Below, piece after piece: positions 16,784 to 27,426 of a DNA stretch of 64,000 nucleotides. The DNA comes from Couchioplanes caeruleus. Lineage in GTDB: Bacteria; Actinomycetota; Actinomycetes; Mycobacteriales; Micromonosporaceae. Where the stretch lies: positions 4,894,501 to 4,958,500 of the forward strand of contig NZ_CP092183.1 in the NCBI RefSeq assembly GCF_023499255.1, read 5' to 3'. Position 1 is the first letter of the stretch; the number at the start of each line of letters is the position of its first letter. The translations under genes were made by a program, and so were the position numbers. The notes below the pieces were generated by a model. That model saw nothing but the letters and a program-made list of their open reading frames with translations. It was not told the origin of the DNA and ran no database searches.

Positions 16784-19471
16784 TCATGGCGTCCGCCGTC
16801 GCGCGCGGTGCCGGTACAGCTCGTCCGCTCCCCACACCAGCAGCGGGAACGGGGCCAGGAACGCCAGGTGCGCCGGGCCCAGCGACGCGGTGCCGAACAG
16901 CGCCTGCAGCGGCGTCAGGTAGATCACGGCCGCGGCGAAGACGAGCTCGAACGCGACCCCGCCGAGCAGCAGCCGGTTGGTGAACAGTCCGATCGAGCGC
17001 AGCGACGCCCGGTCCGCGCGGGCGGCGAAGGCGGTGCCGAGCTGGCAGGCGACGATGCCGGCGAACGTCATCGTGGTGGCCTCGCGGTACGCGCCGTGCA
17101 GCGCGGAGCCCGGCCCCGTCGCCGCGCCGGGCTGCCAGCCGGCCCGCCACAGCGACCAGAAGAATCCCGCCATGACCAGCAGAGCCGACGTCACGCCCAG
17201 CAGAGCCCACGCGCGCAGCAGCAGGCGCCGGTCGATGACCCCGCTGCGCGGTGAACGCGGCGGTCGGCGCATCAGCCCGGGTTCCGCCGGCTCTCGTCCC
17301 AGGGCCAGCGCGGGCAGGGTCTCCGTACCGAGGTCGATGGCGAGGATCTGCAGCACGGTCAACGGCAGCGGGACGGCCCCGCCGGAGAGCGCGAAGATCA
17401 GGAAGGGCACGACCTCGGGTACGGCGTGCGCGAAGATGTACAGCACGAACTTGCGGACGTTGTCGTACACCCGCCGCCCGGCGTGCACCGCCCTGACGAT
17501 GGTGGCGAAGTTGTCGTCGGTGAGCACCATCGTGGCGGCCTCCCGGGCGACGTCCGTGCCGGAGCGGCCCATGGCGACGCCGATGTCGGCGTGCCGCAGG
17601 GCGGGCGCGTCGTTCACCCCGTCGCCGGTCATCGCCACGACCTTCCCGGCCGCGCGCAGCGCCTCGCAGATGCGCAGCTTGCCCTCCGGCGTGGACCGGG
17701 CGAAGACGATCTCGTCGTCCCCGGCGAGCAGCCGGTCGAGCTCGGTCTCGCTCATCGCCTCCAGCTGCGTGCCGGTGACGACACGCCCGCCGCCGATCCC
17801 CGCCTGACGGGCGATCTCGGCGGCGGTGGGCCCGTAGTCGCCGCTGATGACGTGGATGCGGATGCCGGCCCGGTGCGCGCCGGCCACCGCCTCGGCGACG
17901 CCGTCGCGCAGCGGGTCGGCCAGGGCCAGCAGCCCGAGCAGGGTGAGGCCCGCCTCGGCGTGGTCGCGTTCCGGCACGTGACCGGCGCCGACGAAGCCGT
18001 ACGCGACCGACAGCACCCGCAGACCCGCGGCGGCGTACCGGTCGACGGCGGCCTGCAGCCCCGCACGCACCTCGGTGGAGAGCGCCACGCTGCGCCCGTC
18101 CGGACCCACGACGCGGTCGCACAGCGGCAGGACGGATTCCACCGCGCCCTTGGTGTGCACCCGGGCGCCGTCCACTGTGGACATGCGCTTGAGGCGGCTG
18201 TCGAAGGCGTACAGGAAGGTCCGCTCGGCGTCGCGTTCGGCGGCGTGCACGGGCACCGCCAGCTGGTCCGCGAAGCGCAGCAGGGCCAGCTCCATCGGGT
18301 CGCCGGTGTCGTGCGGCGCTCCGTCGCCGGCCACCCGCGCCGTGGTGCACCGGGCCGCCGCGGTGGCCAGCTCCCGCGCCCGCCCGTCGCCGCGTGCGGC
18401 CGCCGCGTCCAGCTCGGAGCCGTACAGCCAGATCCGGGACACCCGCATGCGGTTCTCGGTCAGGGTGCCCGTCTTGTCCGTACAGATGACCGCCGTGGAC
18501 CCGAGGGTCTCCACCGCGGACAGCCGCTTCACGACCGCGCCGGCCCGGGCCAGTTCCCGGACGCCGGCGGCGAGCGCCAGGGTGATCGTCGGCAGCAGGC
18601 CCTCGGGCACGTTGGCCACGATCAGGCCGATGGCGAAGCTGATGGCCGCGGCCCAGCCGAGCCCGGCGACCACGCCGATCGGCAGGAAGGCGGCCCCGGC
18701 GGCGACGGCCACGGCCGCGATGATCCAGGTGGCCCGGCGCACCTGGCGCTCCAGCGGGCTGGGCTCCCCGCGGCCCCGCTGCGAGAGCGCGGCGATCCGG
18801 CCGATCTCGGTGTGCATGCCGGTCCGGATGACCACCGCCCGGCCCTCCCCCGCCGTGCACACCGTGCCGCTGAACACCATCTCGCGCGCCTCGAGCAGCG
18901 GCCCGGCCACGACCTCCGCGTCCGCCGACCGCGACGCCGGGACCGACTCGCCGTTGAGCGCCGACAGGTCCACCGACAGCGCCCCGTCCACCAGGCGGCC
19001 GTCGGCGCAGATCCGGTCGCCCTCCTCGACCACCATGACGTCACCGGGCACCAGCTCCCCCGCCGGTACGTCGCACAGCACCCCGTCGCGCAGCACCCGC
19101 GCCGAGACCGGCAGGTACGCCGCCAGCGCCTCCACGGCCCGTTCCGCCTGCATCTCCTGCGCGAACGCGAACGCGGCGTTGAGCAGGATCACCGCCACCA
19201 CGGCAAGCGCCAGCGCCGGGGTGCCGCCGAGCCAGGCCAGCGCCGCGGCCACCATGAGCAGGACGGCCAGGGGCTGGGTGAACTGGGCGAAGAGCTCGCG
19301 CGGCCAGCGCCGGCCCTCCCGGCGGGACAGTTCGTTGCGGCCGTACACGGTGAGGCGCCGGGCGGCCTCCCTCGCGCCGAGCCCGGCGGGACCGGTACGC
19401 AGGTCCCGGAAGAGTTCGACGGGGGGACGTCGTTCGTCGACCGGGCCGGGTGCCGTCGTCGTCTGCGTCAT
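16784..19471 (-). CDS. Cation-transporting P-type ATPase (CtpF-like, P2 type)
   Basis: This 895-residue membrane pump moves a cation using ATP. Domains run in order: cation-ATPase N-terminus (10-80), E1-E2 actuator with the SALNGES motif (about 155-165), and the phosphorylation loop with D332 in CTDKTGTLT. The hinge is [17 protein letters not shown], followed by about six C-terminal helices. The ion-binding helix [12 protein letters not shown] is that of calcium or Na/K-type pumps. In M. tuberculosis the related CtpF is a DosR target. The ATG at 19471 is preferred over an upstream in-frame start. A weak box lies 37 nt upstream. Confidence 0.93.
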   Translation of the reverse strand: MTQTTTAPGPVDERRPPVELFRDLRTGPAGLGAREAARRLTVYGRNELSRREGRRWPRELFAQFTQPLAVLLMVAAALAWLGGTPALALAVVAVILLNAAFAFAQEMQAERAVEALAAYLPVSARVLRDGVLCDVPAGELVPGDVMVVEEGDRICADGRLVDGALSVDLSALNGESVPASRSADAEVVAGPLLEAREMVFSGTVCTAGEGRAVVIRTGMHTEIGRIAALSQRGRGEPSPLERQVRRATWIIAAVAVAAGAAFLPIGVVAGLGWAAAISFAIGLIVANVPEGLLPTITLALAAGVRELARAGAVVKRLSAVETLGSTAVICTDKTGTLTENRMRVSRIWLYGSELDAAAARGDGRARELATAAARCTTARVAGDGAPHDTGDPMELALLRFADQLAVPVHAAERDAERTFLYAFDSRLKRMSTVDGARVHTKGAVESVLPLCDRVVGPDGRSVALSTEVRAGLQAAVDRYAAAGLRVLSVAYGFVGAGHVPERDHAEAGLTLLGLLALADPLRDGVAEAVAGAHRAGIRIHVISGDYGPTAAEIARQAGIGGGRVVTGTQLEAMSETELDRLLAGDDEIVFARSTPEGKLRICEALRAAGKVVAMTGDGVNDAPALRHADIGVAMGRSGTDVAREAATMVLTDDNFATIVRAVHAGRRVYDNVRKFVLYIFAHAVPEVVPFLIFALSGGAVPLPLTVLQILAIDLGTETLPALALGREPAEPGLMRRPPRSPRSGVIDRRLLLRAWALLGVTSALLVMAGFFWSLWRAGWQPGAATGPGSALHGAYREATTMTFAGIVACQLGTAFAARADRASLRSIGLFTNRLLLGGVAFELVFAAAVIYLTPLQALFGTASLGPAHLAFLAPFPLLVWGADELYRHRARRRTP

Positions 19472-19507
19472 GACTCCAGGCTTTCCACCGCGGGAGCGGG
19501 GCGGACA

Positions 19508-19521
19508 GGGCCGGGCGGCCC
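19508..19521 (-). promoter_or_regulatory. DosR-like box for the P-type ATPase
   Basis: GGGCCGGGCGGCCC preceded by CA on the + strand. It is identical in core to the proximal box of the dikinase gene (36572). A hexamer AAGCCT (19478-19483) follows 24 nt later on the minus strand. Confidence 0.5.
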
Positions 19522-19534
19522 GCACGCGGTGGTC

Positions 19535-20095
19535 CTACGGCAGCAGGCGCCGCACCGCCACCCCGGTGACCGCCGCCATCGTCGCGGCCATGGCCAGGCC
19601 ACCGGCGATCCCGATGGCGATGATCAGGATCAGCGCCTGTCCCGGGTGCCAGAGCGGCATGGTGACGAGCAGGAACGCCGCCAGCCCGGCGAGCCAGGCG
19701 GCGGCGCTGGCGGCGATCCACCAGCCGGCGTGGCCGGTGAGGCGGCGCAGCACCGTCCACTGCGCGCATCCGATCGAGCACAGCAGGGCCAGGCCGAGCA
19801 CGGCCGCCACCGGCGCCGTCACCGCCACGGGCCAGCTCTGCCAGACACCGGCGAAGGCCGACGGCGACATGCCGATCAGGTACGCGACCACGGCGGCGCC
19901 CGCGGTCACGGCGACCCAGCGGCGCCACGGGAACCGCGGCAGCGCCCAGCGCAGCACGGCGGCCTGACCGGCGCCGAGCACCGCGCCCTCGACGGCACCC
20001 GCGGCGAGGATGACGGGCAGCGCCACGGCGGCATCCGCGTCGGCCAGCAGCGCGCCGGCACAGGCCGGCACCGCGAAGCCGACGAACTCCGCCAC
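19535..20095 (-). CDS. Multi-pass membrane protein, possible N-terminal frameshift
   Basis: The 186-residue frame has about five hydrophobic helices separated by short loops (for example VAVTAGAAVVAYLIG and AWLAGLAAFLLVTMP). No family with known function was recognised. The GTG at 20095 has no ribosome site. Just upstream, in the next frame, GTG 20168 opens a good N-terminus (TTSAVAPGPDRAALYRAWV). Removing one G at 20102-20103 would join the two into a protein of about 210 residues. The frameshift may be real or a sequencing error. It follows the micro-protein at 20333 in the same direction. Confidence 0.7.
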   Translation of the reverse strand: MAEFVGFAVPACAGALLADADAAVALPVILAAGAVEGAVLGAGQAAVLRWALPRFPWRRWVAVTAGAAVVAYLIGMSPSAFAGVWQSWPVAVTAPVAAVLGLALLCSIGCAQWTVLRRLTGHAGWWIAASAAAWLAGLAAFLLVTMPLWHPGQALILIIAIGIAGGLAMAATMAAVTGVAVRRLLP

Positions 20096-20186
20096 CGTGA
20101 CGGTAGGGGACCCAGGCGCGGTACAGCGCCGCCCGGTCCGGCCCGGGCGCCACCGCCGACGTGGTCACGCCGTCACCCGCGACGTC

Positions 20187-20333
20187 TCAGCGGCGGCGAT
20201 CCGGGGCGCCCACCGGGTGGTGCGCCACCGACTCGACCGCGGCGGTCAGGGCCGAGCCGACCACGGCCAGGACGAGCCCGGTCAGCGGCAGCAGGGTGGA
20301 ACCGCCCAGAGCGATCATCCGGCGTTTCGTCAT
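20187..20333 (-). CDS. 48-residue single-span membrane micro-protein
   Basis: A 48-codon frame with an excellent ribosome site, AGGAGGAAGCC, directly before ATG 20333. It encodes MTKRRMIALGG, then one hydrophobic helix (about 10-32) and a short basic tail ending in DRRR. It was found by reading the region between the cyclic-nucleotide-binding gene and the membrane protein. A box at 20387, abutting the stop of the upstream gene, gives it its own likely promoter. Function unknown; a small partner of the nearby membrane proteins is possible. Confidence 0.65.
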   Translation of the reverse strand: MTKRRMIALGGSTLLPLTGLVLAVVGSALTAAVESVAHHPVGAPDRRR

Positions 20334-20386
20334 GGCTTCCTCCTCTGTCCGCTTCCATCCAACGCCGCCGCGGGCCGCGCCTTTCA

Positions 20387-20400
20387 GGGGCGCAGGGCCT
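20387..20400 (-). promoter_or_regulatory. DosR-like box for the 48-residue micro-protein
   Basis: The + strand reads GGGGCGCAGGGCCT preceded by CA; with that CA, about 13 of 16 positions match CAGGGCCGAAGGTCCC. It ends on the last base of the upstream gene's stop codon and lies 53 nt before the micro-protein start. Confidence 0.4.
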
Positions 20401-20897
20401 CAGGTCACGGGCCGTTCTGCCTGCTCCGGGCCCGACGGGTACGCGTACAGCTCGACCAGCCGCACCCGCGAGGCGGTGAGCCGGTCGGCGAGCACCCCGA
20501 CGAACCGCATCGCCAGCTCGCGCCCCAGGTCGGCGTCCTCGGCCATGAGCCGGCGTACCTGCGGGGCGTCGAACTCGATGGCGTGGCACTCGTCGGCCAC
20601 GACCGCCCCGAGCGACCACCGGTACGGCGGCAGCAGCCACGACCAGCCCACCGGCGCGCCGGACTCGATGCGCTCGATGACGATGCTGCCGCGGCCGGGC
20701 ACCTGGAAGTCCAGCGCGACCGCCCCGGAGGTGAGCAGCCAGAAGGTGTTCGCCGGCGCCCCCTCGTGGAACAGGCGGTACCCGGGATGGCGCAGGGTCG
20801 GACGGCCGAGCGCGGCCAGCTTCTGCAGCCAGTTCGTGGGCAGGTCGGCCACGAACGGGTGCAGGGCGAGGCGATCGAAGACGGTCAGCGGCGCCAT
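20400..20897 (-). CDS. Cyclic nucleotide-binding domain protein without HTH
   Basis: This 165-residue protein has a cAMP/cGMP-receptor-like domain (about 12-125): LRHPGYRLFHEGAPANTFWLLTSG and later the GAPVGWSWLLPPYRWSLGAV stretch, where a Crp phosphate-binding cassette would lie. No DNA-binding helix-turn-helix follows; the C-terminus ends after one long helix. It would act as a sensor or effector-binding subunit rather than a transcription factor. Start ATG 20897 follows CCGGAGGACACC. It lies 16 bp after the helical gene at 20914 and probably shares its transcript. Confidence 0.85.
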   Translation of the reverse strand: MAPLTVFDRLALHPFVADLPTNWLQKLAALGRPTLRHPGYRLFHEGAPANTFWLLTSGAVALDFQVPGRGSIVIERIESGAPVGWSWLLPPYRWSLGAVVADECHAIEFDAPQVRRLMAEDADLGRELAMRFVGVLADRLTASRVRLVELYAYPSGPEQAERPVT

Positions 20898-20913
20898 GGT
20901 GTCCTCCGGTGCG

Positions 20914-21426
20914 CTAGTGCGGGCTCCAGGCCTGGGCGACCCGGATCTGCCGGTGTGCGGCGAGCAGGATGTGCAGGCACACCTGCCGCACGTCGGGCGC
21001 CGTACCTGCCGGGAGTGCGTCGTCGAGCATCCGGACGACCTCGGCGGCGGTACGGCGCACCACGGCCAGCGCCGCGGCGCGCCCGGTGCGGCCCTCCGCC
21101 AGGTACCGGTCGTAGCGGGCCTGGACGCCGGGAACGGCGAACAGCCCGGCGCCCAGGCCCGCCGACGGATCGGCGAGCCCGTGCCGCTCGAGCAGCTGCC
21201 GGAGCGCGACCAGCTCACGGGTCTGCGACGGCGCCGACTGCGGGAAGGCGGCGTACCGGTCGGCGAAGGCGGCGAGCAGGTCGTGGCAGAGCTTCGTACG
21301 CTGGGCCAGCTCGATCAGCAGCTCCACCTGCGCGGGCCGCACCGGGCCGCTCGGCAGGAGGGCCGGGTGCGGGGCGCAGAAGCCGGCGCGGTCGCGCCAG
21401 GCCTCGCTCGGGGCGGCGGTCGGCAT
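20914..21426 (-). CDS. Helical protein of unknown function
   Basis: This 170-residue protein is almost all helix, with two long amphipathic stretches (about 30-62 and 110-165) that suggest a four-helix bundle. Some resemblance to ferritin-like or DUF2202-type bundles was considered, but the usual Glu/His metal ligands are not evident. It starts at ATG 21426 with a strong GGGAGGATCCG site. It sits between a 42-residue membrane micro-protein and a cyclic-nucleotide-binding protein in one tight operon, so a role in the same stress response is likely by position only. Confidence 0.7.
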   Translation of the reverse strand: MPTAAPSEAWRDRAGFCAPHPALLPSGPVRPAQVELLIELAQRTKLCHDLLAAFADRYAAFPQSAPSQTRELVALRQLLERHGLADPSAGLGAGLFAVPGVQARYDRYLAEGRTGRAAALAVVRRTAAEVVRMLDDALPAGTAPDVRQVCLHILLAAHRQIRVAQAWSPH

Positions 21427-21460
21427 CGGATCCTCCCGGTGGTTCGCTCGGCGGGGCCGC

Positions 21461-21589
21461 TCAGCGCCGGCCGTGGCGGGCGGCGCGCCGCTGCGGCGGC
21501 GTCAGACGGTCGATGAGGTCCTCCAGGACCGGTCCGGCCACGATGAGCAGGGCCAGGACGGCCAGGATCACGACGACGAGCAACGGCAT
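21461..21589 (-). CDS. 42-residue membrane micro-protein
   Basis: A 42-codon frame starting ATG 21589. It has one hydrophobic helix (MPLLVVVILAVLALLIVAG) followed by a basic tail (LTPPQRRAARHGRR), giving an N-out or C-in single-span topology. GAGGGAG lies 9 nt before the start. A perfect 10-bp hairpin lies just before this ribosome site. The gene heads an operon with 20914-21426 and 20400-20897. Confidence 0.6.
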   Translation of the reverse strand: MPLLVVVILAVLALLIVAGPVLEDLIDRLTPPQRRAARHGRR

Positions 21590-21606
21590 CGCACTCAACT
21601 CCCTCG

Positions 21607-21630
21607 GCACGGGACGGCGGCGTCCCGTGC
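21607..21630 (-). promoter_or_regulatory. Leader hairpin next to a ribosome site
   Basis: GCACGGGACG and CGTCCCGTGC form a perfect 10-bp stem around a GCGG loop. On the minus strand it ends one nucleotide before the GAGGGAG site of the 42-residue gene. It could pause translation or shield the leader. Confidence 0.5.
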
Positions 21631-21685
21631 CTCGATGGTGTCCGGTGCCCGGCCCCCGGTACAGAGTCGGGAGTCCGGGACGGCC

Positions 21686-21699
21686 GGGACTTCCGTCCG
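21686..21699 (-). promoter_or_regulatory. Candidate box for the micro-protein operon
   Basis: GGGACTTCCGTCCG on the + strand, 11 of 14 to GGGACTWWAGTCCC. On the minus strand TACCGG (21656-21661) follows 24 nt later. This is weaker than the other sites. Confidence 0.35.
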
Positions 21700-21732
21700 C
21701 CGCGCCGCTCCGCCGGCCGGGTCGCGCCGGAG

Positions 21733-21746
21733 GGGTCGAACGGCCC
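21733..21746 (+). promoter_or_regulatory. Candidate DosR-like box for the USP gene at 21955
   Basis: GGGTCGAACGGCCC followed by TGTCGCC, the same flank as the 51233 box. A GATGCT hexamer (21771-21776) follows 24 nt later. Confidence 0.5.
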
Positions 21747-21954
21747 TGTCGCCGGCGGCCGGGCCGGGGCGATGCTGGCCCTGACGCCACCGGGGCCCGC
21801 ACGGAGCGACCGGGCCGAGGAGACAGAAGCGATGGCCGGAGCGCCACCAGACCCACCGTCGTCAGGACGGGACCTGGTCCGGCCGCTGCGCCACGCGGGC
21901 CCCGGCGGCGTCTCGTCCTCACCGGACGCCTCGTCCACGCCGGACGGAGAGAAG

Positions 21955-22845
21955 GTGACCGCGATGGAGAGCGTCACCGGCGCTCCCGTGGTCGTCGGGG
22001 TGGACACCTCCCCGCGCAGCAACGACGCCGTGGAGCTGGCGGCGGCCGAGGCGGCCCTGCGGCACCGGCCGTTGCGGATCGTGCACGCGCTCCTGTGGCC
22101 CCTGGCCCGCCTCGGTGTGCCGCCCGCGTCGCCGTACCCGGCCCTGGACGCCTTCCGCGACGAGGCCCGCGGTCTGCTCACCGACGCCGAACGGCTCGCC
22201 GTCAAGGCGGCGCCGGGCACGCGGATCACCACCGAGATCATCACCGACCTGCCGGTGCCGGCGCTGCTGGCCGAGAGCCGGCACGCCGACCTGCTGGTCG
22301 TGGGCGACCGCGGCTCCGGCGGCTTCCGCGGCCTGGTCGTAGGGTCGGTGGCGGTGCAGACCGCCACGCACGCCTCCTGCCCGGTGCTGATCGCCCGGCA
22401 CCGCCGCGACGCGGCCGGCCCGGTCGTCGTCGGCATCGACGGTTCCCCGGCGTCGCAGCGCGCGCTGGAGTTCGCCGCGCGCGAGGCCTCGCTGCAGGGC
22501 GTCGACCTCGTCGCGGTGCATGCCTGGGGGCTGCCGCCCACGCTGGGGGCCGGCGAGCTCGTGCCGCTGGCGTACGAGCTGGCGGCGGCCCGGGACGACG
22601 AGGAGCGGATCCTCGCCGAGTCCCTGGCCGGCACGGCCCAGCGGTGGCCGGACGTCCGGGTCCAGCGCGACCTGCACCGGGGAGCCCCGGCGCGGGCGCT
22701 GCTGGGCTGGTCCCGGCGGGCCCGGCTGATCGTCGTCGGCAGCCGGGGCCACGGCGGCTTTCCGGGCCTGCTGCTGGGCTCGGTGGGCCAGCACCTCATC
22801 CACCACGCGGCCTGCCCGGTCGCCGTGGTCCGCGCGGCGCCGTGA
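21955..22845 (+). CDS. Universal stress protein, two UspA domains
   Basis: This 296-residue tandem Usp has both nucleotide-binding signatures: GDRGSGGFRGLVVGSVAV near residue 118 and GSRGHGGFPGLLLGSVGQ near 263. The domains span about 8-148 and 155-293. The GTG at 21955 is chosen because GGAGAGAAG lies 5 nt before it; an ATG three codons later is the alternative. It converges on the CBS-BON gene. The leader is long if transcription begins near 21785. Confidence 0.93.
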   Translation: MTAMESVTGAPVVVGVDTSPRSNDAVELAAAEAALRHRPLRIVHALLWPLARLGVPPASPYPALDAFRDEARGLLTDAERLAVKAAPGTRITTEIITDLPVPALLAESRHADLLVVGDRGSGGFRGLVVGSVAVQTATHASCPVLIARHRRDAAGPVVVGIDGSPASQRALEFAAREASLQGVDLVAVHAWGLPPTLGAGELVPLAYELAAARDDEERILAESLAGTAQRWPDVRVQRDLHRGAPARALLGWSRRARLIVVGSRGHGGFPGLLLGSVGQHLIHHAACPVAVVRAAP

Positions 22846-22872
22846 CCGGCACCGCGCTGGGCGACCCGGCCG

Positions 22873-23565
22873 TCAGGCGATGCCGTACGCGATGCCCGTG
22901 CCGAGCACGGCGCTGTCGTCGTAGTCGTACTCGAGCTCGTCGACGACTTCCACCACGCCGGCGATCTGGCGGGTGAGCCGCTTCGCGATGTCCGCGGTGG
23001 ACCAGCGGTCCACGTGGCCCTTCAACGTGACGATCCCGTCCGTCACCGTCGCCTTCACGGTCAGCACGCTCTCGGCGAGGTAGATGCGCAGAACGCCCTC
23101 CTCGACGTCGCGGCGGATGTCGTCGTCCGGACGCAGGTGCACCTTGAGCAGGTCGCCGCGGGACACGATGCCGACGAGCCGGCCGAGGTCGTCGGTGACG
23201 GGCAGCCGCTTGACGCCCTCACGCTCCATCAGCCGCGCGGCGGCGGGGATCGGCGTACCGGTCAGCGCGGTCACCGGCGGGGCGCTCATCAGGTCGGCCG
23301 CGGTACGGGCATCGGCCTTGACCCGGTCGCCACGCCGGCGCCGGCCCTCGAACAGCCGCGGCTTCTCGTCGCCCGCGTACTCGATCTTGCGCAGCAGGTC
23401 GGCCTCCGACACCACGCCGGTCACCCGCTGGAAGTCGTCCACCACCGGTACGGCGCTGAGCCGGTGCCGGATGAGCAGGTCGACCACCGCCCGGTAGGGC
23501 GCGTCCTCGGGAACTGTGACGACCGACGTGGTCATCACGTCGTCCACATGCCAGTTCTTCATCAT
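22873..23565 (-). CDS. CBS-domain pair plus BON domain protein
   Basis: This 230-residue protein has two CBS domains (about 8-60 and 88-145) and a C-terminal BON domain (150-220). The CBS repeats show VDDVMTTSVVTVPEDAPY and RLVGIVSRGDLLKVHL. The pair forms a Bateman module that binds adenine nucleotides and BON domains bind lipids or membranes. In M. tuberculosis the CBS protein Hrp1 is a strong DosR target. Start ATG 23565 follows AGGAGG. A near-identical paralogue lies at 29960. A box and TAGCGT hexamer precede both. Confidence 0.93.
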   Translation of the reverse strand: MMKNWHVDDVMTTSVVTVPEDAPYRAVVDLLIRHRLSAVPVVDDFQRVTGVVSEADLLRKIEYAGDEKPRLFEGRRRRGDRVKADARTAADLMSAPPVTALTGTPIPAAARLMEREGVKRLPVTDDLGRLVGIVSRGDLLKVHLRPDDDIRRDVEEGVLRIYLAESVLTVKATVTDGIVTLKGHVDRWSTADIAKRLTRQIAGVVEVVDELEYDYDDSAVLGTGIAYGIA

Positions 23566-23620
23566 GAGACCTCCTTGTCGCGTCACCCTCGACGCTATGA
23601 GCACGGCGGCGGGCCGGTCA

Positions 23621-23634
23621 GGGCCGACAGTCCC
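23621..23634 (-). promoter_or_regulatory. DosR-like box for the CBS-BON gene
   Basis: On the minus strand the site reads TTTGGGACTGTCGGCCCTGA, matching the DosR left half exactly. The -10-like TAGCGT (23592-23597) is separated by exactly 23 nt. The paralogue at 29960 has the same hexamer at the same spacing. Confidence 0.75.
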
Positions 23635-23716
23635 AAACCCACGGGACCCGGGGCACGGCCGGGACCCGCCCTCCGGACACGACGACGGACCGGACGGCAT
23701 CCGGCCGTCCGGTCAA

Positions 23717-23824
23717 GCGGTGCGGGCGAGGGCGCGCTCCCCGGGCCTGCGGTGCGCGGTGCGGGCGCGCTCTCCCGGCCTGCGGTGCGCGGTGCGGGCG
23801 CGCTCTCCCGGCCCTGCGGTGCGC
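23717..23824. repeat. 33-bp tandem repeat, about three copies
   Basis: Two perfect 33-bp units lie at 23748-23780 and 23781-23813, flanked by degenerate partial copies. The unit begins TGCGGTGCGCGGTGCGGGCG. It lies between the end of the USP gene at 23833 and the CBS-BON promoter. The unit length is a multiple of three and the minus frame stays open, but no gene is evident. Confidence 0.8.
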
Positions 23825-23832
23825 CGTGCTGG

Positions 23833-24273
23833 TCAGCGCACGATCACCACGGGGCAGCGGGCGTGCTGCGCGCAGCGCTGGCTCACCGAGCCGAGCAGCG
23901 TCCCCGCGAAGCCGCCGTGGCCGCGGCTGCCCACCACGAGCAGCGGCGCCTCCCGGGCCGCGTCGAGCAGGACCTGCGCCGGGTGGCCGGCCATCACGCT
24001 GCGGTGCAGGGGGACGCCCGGATCGTCGCCGTACGCCGCCTCGAGCGCCGTCTCCAGGATCTCCTTGGCCGTCACCTCGATGTCGGTGTACGGCACCGCC
24101 GGCGGCCCCCAGCCCCACACGGGCGGGAACTCCCAGGCGGTCACGGCATGGATCCCCGCACCGGTCAGCCGTGCCTGCGTCAGCGCCCACCGCAACGCGG
24201 TCACCGACGCCGGCGACCCGTCCACGCCGACCACGATGTCGTGGCGCGTGCCGGGTTCGGACTCCCTGGTCAT
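23833..24273 (-). CDS. Universal stress protein, single UspA domain
   Basis: This 146-residue protein is one Usp fold. The N-terminal strand is HDIVVGVDGSPASVTAL and the nucleotide motif is GSRGHGGFAGTLLGSVSQ (about 112-129). A Trp/Pro-rich loop follows the first helix (FPPVWGWGPPAVPYTD). Start ATG 24273 follows GGAGGTGAGCAGC. It faces the SnoaL-like gene across a box at 24334, and a CACGAT hexamer lies 23 nt from that box. Confidence 0.93.
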   Translation of the reverse strand: MTRESEPGTRHDIVVGVDGSPASVTALRWALTQARLTGAGIHAVTAWEFPPVWGWGPPAVPYTDIEVTAKEILETALEAAYGDDPGVPLHRSVMAGHPAQVLLDAAREAPLLVVGSRGHGGFAGTLLGSVSQRCAQHARCPVVIVR

Positions 24274-24333
24274 GCTGCTCACCTCCGTACCGGCTCTCAC
24301 CTGCATCGTGAGCCGGTCGCGGGCCGCCGATCA

Positions 24334-24347
24334 GGGCCGGAGGTCCC
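24334..24347. promoter_or_regulatory. DosR-like box between divergent USP and SnoaL genes
   Basis: GGGCCGGAGGTCCC preceded by TCA. On the minus strand CACGAT (24305-24310) follows at exactly 23 nt. No good hexamer is seen toward the SnoaL gene. Confidence 0.68.
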
Positions 24348-24391
24348 CTAGCGGGGTGACCCCGGACGCCGTCACCGGGCAGGATCTGCTC

Positions 24392-24754
24392 GTGACCTCA
24401 CCCATCCAGGAACTCCGGCGCGCCTTCGACGAGGCCGAGCTCCGCGCGGACACCGGCGCGCTGAACGCGTTGCTCGCCGACGACTTCCGGTCCATCGGCG
24501 AGCAGGGACACGTCCTCGACAAGGCACAGTGGGTCGGCAGGTTCGCCGAGTTCGCCTACGCGAGCCTGGAGAGCAGCGACGTCGAGGTGTCCTTCTACGG
24601 GCACGCGGCCATCGTCCGATGCGTCCAGCGCAGTCGATCGGCCTGGCGCGGGCAGGAGATGGCGCTGGCCGTCCGGGTCAGCCAGACCTGGGTCGAGCTC
24701 GCCGAGGGCTGGCGGCTGGCCGGCATCCGGTTCAGCTCGCTGGGCGGCGGATGA
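24392..24754 (+). CDS. SnoaL/DUF4440-like protein
   Basis: This 120-residue NTF2-like protein starts IQELRRAFDEAELRADTGAL and ends WVELAEGWRLAGIRFSSLGG, the usual helix-then-sheet layout. Such proteins bind small molecules or have lost catalysis; no ligand is evident. GTG 24392 is used as the start. It sits back to back with the USP gene and converges on glycogen phosphorylase across a GC-rich inverted-repeat block. Confidence 0.78.
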   Translation: MTSPIQELRRAFDEAELRADTGALNALLADDFRSIGEQGHVLDKAQWVGRFAEFAYASLESSDVEVSFYGHAAIVRCVQRSRSAWRGQEMALAVRVSQTWVELAEGWRLAGIRFSSLGGG

Positions 24755-24782
24755 GGGCCGTTCACGCCCCCGGCGACCGCGG

Positions 24783-24858
24783 CCGAAGCCGGCGCCCCGG
24801 TCGAAGCCGAGGCGCCGGGGTCCGGGCCGGCGCCCCGGCCGGGACCGCGGCGCCGGGG
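24783..24858. terminator. GC-rich inverted-repeat block between converging genes
   Basis: CGGCGCC and GGCGCCG elements alternate twice (24790-24817 and again to 24857), allowing two hairpins. It separates the SnoaL gene and glycogen phosphorylase. There is no T-run. Confidence 0.5.
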
Positions 24859-24861
24859 TCG

Positions 24862-27327
<2,466 letters not shown>

Positions 27328-27426
27328 AGACGATCTTCTCCCCGTTCGGTACGTCGCCACGCCGGCGACCGTCTCGAGTATCGATGGTCCCAGCCACCGA
27401 CACACCGCTTTGCGGTGAAACCTTTG

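Larger units (their letters stand above)
21590..21954. other. 365-bp regulatory region between divergent genes
   Basis: No gene is seen here. It holds a leader hairpin (21607-21630), two DosR-like boxes (21686 and 21733), and an open frame from ATG 21772 that runs into the USP gene. That frame has no ribosome site and a low-complexity composition, so it is taken as a leader. Confidence 0.5.

Noticed and set aside
17426..20479. A plus-strand frame of about 1000 codons opposite the P-type ATPase
   Set aside because: The ATPase on the other strand has every family motif; this frame is low-complexity mirror sequence.
21772..21954. N-terminal extension of the USP gene from ATG 21772
   Set aside because: There is no ribosome site, the residues are low-complexity, and the ATG lies inside the presumed -10 hexamer.
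23717..23824. CRISPR array
   Set aside because: The 33-bp units are directly abutting with no spacers, and no cas genes are present.
24783..24858. Possible small gene in the block between the SnoaL gene and glgP
   Set aside because: The sequence is a set of inverted repeats with no ribosome site; a terminator fits better.
27328..27426. Search for a box before glycogen phosphorylase
   Set aside because: No core with GGGAC or GGCCC at proper spacing was found, so the gene is not counted in the regulon.
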